A DNA stretch of 35,814 bases, taken from the NCBI GenBank assembly GCA_902727915.1, contig CACVAU010000032.1, positions 1 through 35,814 of the forward strand, given 5' to 3'. Positions 35,258 through 35,814 of this stretch are shown here, in pieces. The stretch comes from an uncultured Sulfurovum sp. Lineage in GTDB: Bacteria; Campylobacterota; Campylobacteria; Campylobacterales; Sulfurovaceae. Below the pieces are notes generated by a model. That model saw only the letters and a program-made list of their open reading frames with translations. It was not told where the DNA came from and did not search any database. The position numbers and the translations under genes were made by a program. Positions within the stretch are counted from its first letter, which is position 1. Each line of letters opens with the position of its first letter.

Positions 35258-35318
35258 TGTAAATTAAATATGGTTTACATTTAAGCTTAAAAATAATATA
35301 CTTGTAAAGTTATTACAA
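35258..35318. promoter_or_regulatory. Two inverted-repeat operators between the XRE-ImmA and DUF2188 genes
   Basis: TGTAAA-N10-TTTACA (35258-35279) and TTGTAA-N5-TTACAA (35302-35318) share the TGTAA half-site. They lie between divergent -10 boxes (35235-35240 minus; TATACT 35297-35302 plus), as expected for a repressor controlling both sides. Confidence 0.45.
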
Positions 35319-35381
35319 ATGAGATGTTATGATTCTAAAGTCATTTCTAACAAATTTATATATATTCAGAAAGGATATTTA

Positions 35382-35606
35382 ATGGCAAAACAACATCATG
35401 TTGTACCAAATTCAGGCAATGGGTGGTGTGTTAAAACAGAACATGCTAAAAAATCGAGTCAATGCTTTACTAAAAAAGTAGATGCAGTAAATTATGCAAG
35501 AGAAGTGAGTAGAAATCAAGGTACTGAACTTTTTATTCATAATAAAGATGGAAAAATAGCACAAAAAGATTCTCATGGTAGAGATAAATTTCCACCTAAA
35601 GGATAA
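35382..35606 (+). CDS. Small DUF2188-family protein
   Basis: 74 aa from ATG 35382, six bases after AAGGA (35371-35375); a longer frame from 35319 has no ribosome binding site. The pattern of HHVVPNSGNGWCVK, then an alanine/lysine helix, then ELFIHNKDGKIAQKDSHGRD is typical of DUF2188, a short family of unknown function often in mobile regions. The next short frame starts three bases after its stop. Confidence 0.85.
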   Translation: MAKQHHVVPNSGNGWCVKTEHAKKSSQCFTKKVDAVNYAREVSRNQGTELFIHNKDGKIAQKDSHGRDKFPPKG

Positions 35607-35608
35607 AA

Positions 35609-35692
35609 ATGCATGAAAAACTTGATACTCTAACAGGCAAATTGGTTGCTTTTATAATTTCTGCATTTTTTTGTGGATTGTTATTACAATAA
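35609..35692 (+). CDS. 27-aa membrane peptide, possibly truncated by the insertion sequence
   Basis: ATG CAT GAA to TAA; AAAGGA (35598-35603) gives a good ribosome binding site overlapping the previous stop, so it is coupled to the DUF2188 gene. The product MHEKLDTLTGKLVAFIISAF continues into a hydrophobic FCGLLLQ. The last base of its stop, TAA, appears to be the first base of the insertion sequence that begins ACCCAAATTG, so the native gene may have been longer. Confidence 0.6.
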   Translation: MHEKLDTLTGKLVAFIISAFFCGLLLQ

Positions 35693-35814
35693 CCCAAATT
35701 GCTAGTTAAAGAGAAATAAAGTAAAGTTCCATAAAAAGCTGTGAGAGGCGATAATTATGGAACAAAAGATGATAACAATATACTGCTTAATAGAAGAGTT
35801 CATAAAATCAATAG
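35692..35814 (+). mobile_element. Left end of an IS982-like insertion sequence
   Basis: ACCCAAATTGCTAG at 35692 has the ACC-start expected of IS982-type terminal repeats. It is followed, after 65 bp and a GAGAGG ribosome binding site, by the start of a transposase. The element runs out of the window; the far inverted repeat and target duplication are not visible, so the family call is tentative. Confidence 0.5.
35757..35814 (+). CDS. Transposase, N-terminal fragment (IS982-like)
   Basis: Only about 19 codons are present, MEQKMITIYCLIEEFIKSI, before the window ends. The x-I-x-x-IYC-x-(I/V)-(E/D)-(E/D)-F pattern resembles the start of IS982-family transposases. Catalytic residues lie outside the window. 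Confidence 0.5.
   Translation, partial: MEQKMITIYCLIEEFIKSI

Noticed and set aside
35319..35381. N-terminal extension of the DUF2188 protein
   Set aside because: No ribosome binding site; the extension overlaps the operator region and has no family similarity.

Overview
The window looks like a chromosomal stretch of a member of the Campylobacterota (a Sulfurovum/Sulfurimonas/Arcobacter-like organism; I cannot fix the genus). The DNA is AT-rich, promoters are dominated by a lone TATAAT/TAAAAT -10 box after TTGCT/GCTA, TTG starts are frequent, and the gene families (NADP glutamate dehydrogenase, FIST plus GGDEF-EAL, an ArsRS-like two-component pair) fit that phylum.

Positions 1-13440 hold a complete type I-B CRISPR-Cas locus: the end of cas6, cas8b-cas7-cas5-cas3-cas4, an unrelated two-gene insert (an unknown protein plus a HEPN-type protein), cas1-cas2, a TacAT-like toxin-antitoxin pair, a leader, and an array of 44 repeats and 43 spacers. 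The main discovery is in the 319 bp between cas6 and cas8b. On the minus strand there is a degenerate single CRISPR repeat (22 of 30 positions identical to the array repeat) with its own TATAAT box. It is followed by a spacer-like segment that matches a site about 110 bp away over 19 nt, with mismatches only at guide positions 6 and 18, the positions Cascade leaves unpaired. The matched site has a TCA PAM-like flank and lies over the -35 region of a promoter that drives a 27-codon hydrophobic mini-gene with a strong ribosome binding site. This is the architecture of a CreTA (crRNA-like antitoxin RNA / Cascade-repressed toxin) guard module, here with a putative membrane-peptide toxin, and possibly also an autorepressor of the cas operon.

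Positions 13491-23667 hold a secreted propeller-like protein (minus strand), gdhA, a FIST/GGDEF-EAL signalling pair, then a minus-strand block: secreted protein, flavin reductase, glutathione peroxidase, and a nickel superoxide dismutase cassette (maturation peptidase, NiSOD, nickel transporter). Positions 23864-29050 are a housekeeping block: prolyl-tRNA synthetase lacking the editing insertion, FxsA, a thioredoxin-fold protein, hemC, a small membrane protein, and a DEAD-box helicase that appears to start at an AUU codon.

Positions 29113-32850 hold a two-component system, a CotH-family lipoprotein and a small lipoprotein; a shared GTTAC-N6-TTTAC motif links the regulator's own promoter with the cotH promoter. 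The end of the window (32884-35814) is accessory: a CatB-like acetyltransferase, a PIN protein coupled to an XRE-ImmA/IrrE regulator, a small DUF2188 gene, and the left end of an insertion sequence whose first base seems to complete the stop codon of an interrupted membrane peptide.
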